From Actinomycetes bacterium (GTDB taxonomy: Bacteria; Actinomycetota; Thermoleophilia; Solirubrobacterales; 70-9), in assembly GCA_016861045.1 (NCBI GenBank), contig BOKP01000003.1, positions 373,501-437,500 on the forward strand: a stretch of 64,000 bases of DNA. Reading direction: 5' to 3'. The position numbers and the translations under genes are program-made. Below are positions 62,491 through 64,000 of this stretch, one piece after another (the stretch's first letter is position 1; each line of letters opens with the position of its first letter). The notes under the pieces were generated by a model. It was not told where the DNA came from and did no database searches. It saw only the letters and a list, made by a program, of their open reading frames with translations.

Positions 62491-62868
62491 CTAATCGGAG
62501 CCCTGATCGAGCGGCACGATGTAGGAGGTGACGCTCGCGATCGCGTTCGCCGCCGTGAGCTCGAATGCCGTGCAGAACGCGAACCGGAGCTCGCCGCCGC
62601 CACGGAGGCGACCGAGCCCCCGGCCGAGCGCGACGACCCTTTCGCCCTCGCCGGTCAGGCTCTCGACCGCGAGCTCCGGATGCCCCTCGAACCGGTCGCT
62701 CTCGATCTCGGAGTCGAACTCGGCCTTGCCCTGAAGGCGCCTGTGGCCGACGATCTCCCAGACGACGTCGTCGGTCAGGCAGACGAGGATCGCCTCGTGA
62801 TCGCCGCTGCGGAAGCCCTCGAAGTAGGCCTCGACGACGCGCTTGCGCTCCTGGACGCTCCCATCCAT
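62491..62868 (-). CDS. SnoaL-like (NTF2-fold) protein
   Basis: A 125-residue protein with the NTF2-like pattern: VVEAYFEGFRSGDHEAILVCLTDDVVWEIVGHRRLQGKAEF at the N-terminus and strands FAFCTAFELTAANAIASVTSYIVPLD at the end. Such proteins can be isomerases, hydrolases or binding proteins; nothing here decides. It is 30 bases upstream of the molybdoenzyme gene on the same strand, so a shared transcript is likely. Confidence 0.82.
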   Translation of the reverse strand: MDGSVQERKRVVEAYFEGFRSGDHEAILVCLTDDVVWEIVGHRRLQGKAEFDSEIESDRFEGHPELAVESLTGEGERVVALGRGLGRLRGGGELRFAFCTAFELTAANAIASVTSYIVPLDQGSD

Positions 62869-62903
62869 CGGCGGGTAAACATATAGGCGCCGTGGACCCG
62901 CGC

Positions 62904-63641
62904 ATGCACAAGCGGATCGAGCGCGACGGTGGCCCCGACGAGGTCGCCGTCGAGGAGCCGCTCGAGATCCGCGTCGACGGCCGCCCGCTCGCGGTGACGA
63001 TGCGGACGCCGGGCCACGACGAGGAGCTGGCGCTCGGCTTCCTCCACGGCGAGGGCCTGATCGACGGGCCGCGGCCTTCCGGGCCGCCGCAGAACCTCGC
63101 GGCCAACGTGATCGAGATCGCGGGGCCGCTCCGCCGCGACCCCGCGTCGCGTCGCTTCTACACCTCCTCCTCCTGCGGGATCTGCGGCCGCGGGTCGATC
63201 GAGGAGGTTGCGGTCGACGCCCCGGTGGCGGGGCCGGGGCCGGAGGTTCCGCGGGGCCTTCTCGCGTCGCTGCCCGAGCGGATCAGCCAGCCCGCCTTCG
63301 AGCTGACCGGCGGCCTTCACGCCACCGCCCTCTTCGACGCCGCCGGCGAAGCGCTCATCGCCCGCGAGGACGTCGGCCGCCACAACGCGATGGACAAGGT
63401 GATCGGCCGGGCGCTGCTCGACGGCCGATTGCCGCTGACGGGAACGATCCTCTGCGTCAGCGGCCGCCTCGGCTTCGAGCTCGTCCAGAAGGCCGCCGTC
63501 GCGGGCTGTCCGATCCTCGTCGGCGTCGGCGCCCCCTCCTCGCTCGCGATCGAGCTCGCCGCCGACCGCGACATGACGCTCGCCGGCTTCGCCCGCGCCG
63601 GGGAGGTCAACGTCTACTGCGGCGCCGAGCGGGTCGCATAG
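62904..63641 (+). CDS. fdhD: Formate dehydrogenase sulfurtransferase FdhD
   Basis: Delivers sulfur to the molybdenum centre of formate-dehydrogenase-type enzymes. A 245-residue protein with VEEPLEIRVDGRPLAVTMRTPGHDEELALGFLHGEGLI, the active CxxC loop in YTSSSCGICGRGSIEE, REDVGRHNAMDKVIG, and SGRLGFELVQKAAVAGCPILV. The start is ATG 62904 or GTG 62892. It is divergent from the SnoaL-like/molybdoenzyme genes. Confidence 0.95.
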   Translation: MHKRIERDGGPDEVAVEEPLEIRVDGRPLAVTMRTPGHDEELALGFLHGEGLIDGPRPSGPPQNLAANVIEIAGPLRRDPASRRFYTSSSCGICGRGSIEEVAVDAPVAGPGPEVPRGLLASLPERISQPAFELTGGLHATALFDAAGEALIAREDVGRHNAMDKVIGRALLDGRLPLTGTILCVSGRLGFELVQKAAVAGCPILVGVGAPSSLAIELAADRDMTLAGFARAGEVNVYCGAERVA

Positions 63642-63662
63642 CTGATCCGCGGGTGCCCGCGG

Positions 63663-64000
63663 TCATTCCCCGCTCGTCGCCTGAAGGACCGCCTCGACGC
63701 CGCCGCCGGACAGCGTCAGGCGGTCGCCGTCGAGCCCCCATGTCGGGTCGGAGGCGAAGAACGCGCCGAGGTCCCGGTCCTGCTTCGCCGGTCGGCCCGG
63801 GCACCCGATCTCGGTTGCGGCGATCTGCCCGACCAGCAGCCGATCGGCGGTGACCTCGACGTCCGCACCCGCCGTGTTGCAGTCCGCCTTCCAGGTCAGC
63901 CCGCCGCCGGCCTCGAACGTGACCGTCACGGGGGTCGAGAACGACGACCCACTCCCCGACCAGTCCTCCGTCGAGACGAACGTCCGGCCGCTCAGATCGG
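63663..64000 (-). CDS. META-domain (HslJ-like) protein, C-terminal part
   Basis: The gene enters from the right edge and only its last 112 codons are in the window. The visible part is one META domain: LSGRTFVSTEDWSG, VTVTFEAGGGLTWKADCNTAGADVEVTADRL, ATEIGCPG, DPTWGLDGDRLTLSGGGVEAVL. The Cys pair (DCN, GCPG) and the order of strands are typical of HslJ/META proteins, which are usually exported. The start and any signal peptide lie outside the window. Confidence 0.85.
   Translation of the reverse strand, partial: DLSGRTFVSTEDWSGSGSSFSTPVTVTFEAGGGLTWKADCNTAGADVEVTADRLLVGQIAATEIGCPGRPAKQDRDLGAFFASDPTWGLDGDRLTLSGGGVEAVLQATSGE

Noticed and set aside
60325-62886. 853-codon plus-strand frame opposite the molybdoenzyme gene
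   Set aside because: It is a shadow of the minus-strand enzyme, with no domain pattern and biased composition.

Overview
The window is 64 kb of very GC-rich DNA (roughly 72-75 % G+C) from an actinobacterium-type chromosome. The evidence is a Ku/LigD-polymerase end-joining pair, FtsZ without FtsA, a MurE with the DNPR motif of meso-diaminopimelate-adding enzymes, a long dcw cluster, many GTG and TTG starts, and almost universal ATGA/GTGA stop-start overlaps. Degenerate RTX-like repeats of the xDxIxxGxG kind hint at Thermoleophilia/Solirubrobacterales, but that is inference; no rRNA gene is present.

Layout. 1-3060: start of scpA, trpS, then ku and the LigD-type polymerase on the other strand. 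3066-8157: glycine cleavage operon gcvT-gcvH-(GerW/YtfJ-like)-gcvPA-gcvPB. 8217-9284: an esterase, ending in a perfect palindrome shared with ftsZ. 9313-28417: dcw cell-wall and division cluster (mraZ, rsmH, ftsL-like, ftsI, murE, murF, mraY, then murD, ftsW, murG, murC, ftsQ, ftsZ), split between mraY and murD by a three-gene cassette (Tat-exported M28-like peptidase, TetR regulator, secreted hydrolase). 28806-37338: a membrane protein, a Tad pilus/secretion core coupled to a two-component system, an MFS exporter and small proteins. 37350-47075: one long minus-strand block headed by a cobalamin riboswitch: two secreted DUF4430 proteins, EcfT, a fused double EcfA ATPase, a substrate-binding S component fused to an alpha/alpha-toroid domain, then glpD, a rho-like gene and an NfeD-like gene. 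47126-51518: a cNMP-binding protein and a zinc uptake system (znuA, zur, two permeases, one ATPase) with two Zur-box-like sites. 51503-56563: a glutamine amidotransferase, tRNA-Leu(CAG), tRNA-Glu(CTC), tandem TetR genes, an epimerase and a metallophosphoesterase. 56615-63641: molybdenum-cofactor synthesis (mog/moaB, moaC, moaD-moaE fusion, moeA, mobA) with a formate-dehydrogenase-like molybdoenzyme and fdhD. The window ends inside a META-domain gene.

The most interesting system is the B12-riboswitch operon. Animal intrinsic factor and transcobalamin hold cobalamin between an alpha6/alpha6 toroid and a small beta domain related to DUF4430. Here a toroid is tethered to the ECF substrate-binding subunit by a 21-glycine linker, and two DUF4430 proteins are encoded upstream in the same operon, so the operon looks like a split bacterial transcobalamin feeding an ECF importer. 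Other points worth following: the Pol-domain gene whose conserved N-terminus has no start codon and lies in the -1 frame of ku, a Rho-like protein with Arg at the P-loop lysine, and the regulated cassette inside dcw.
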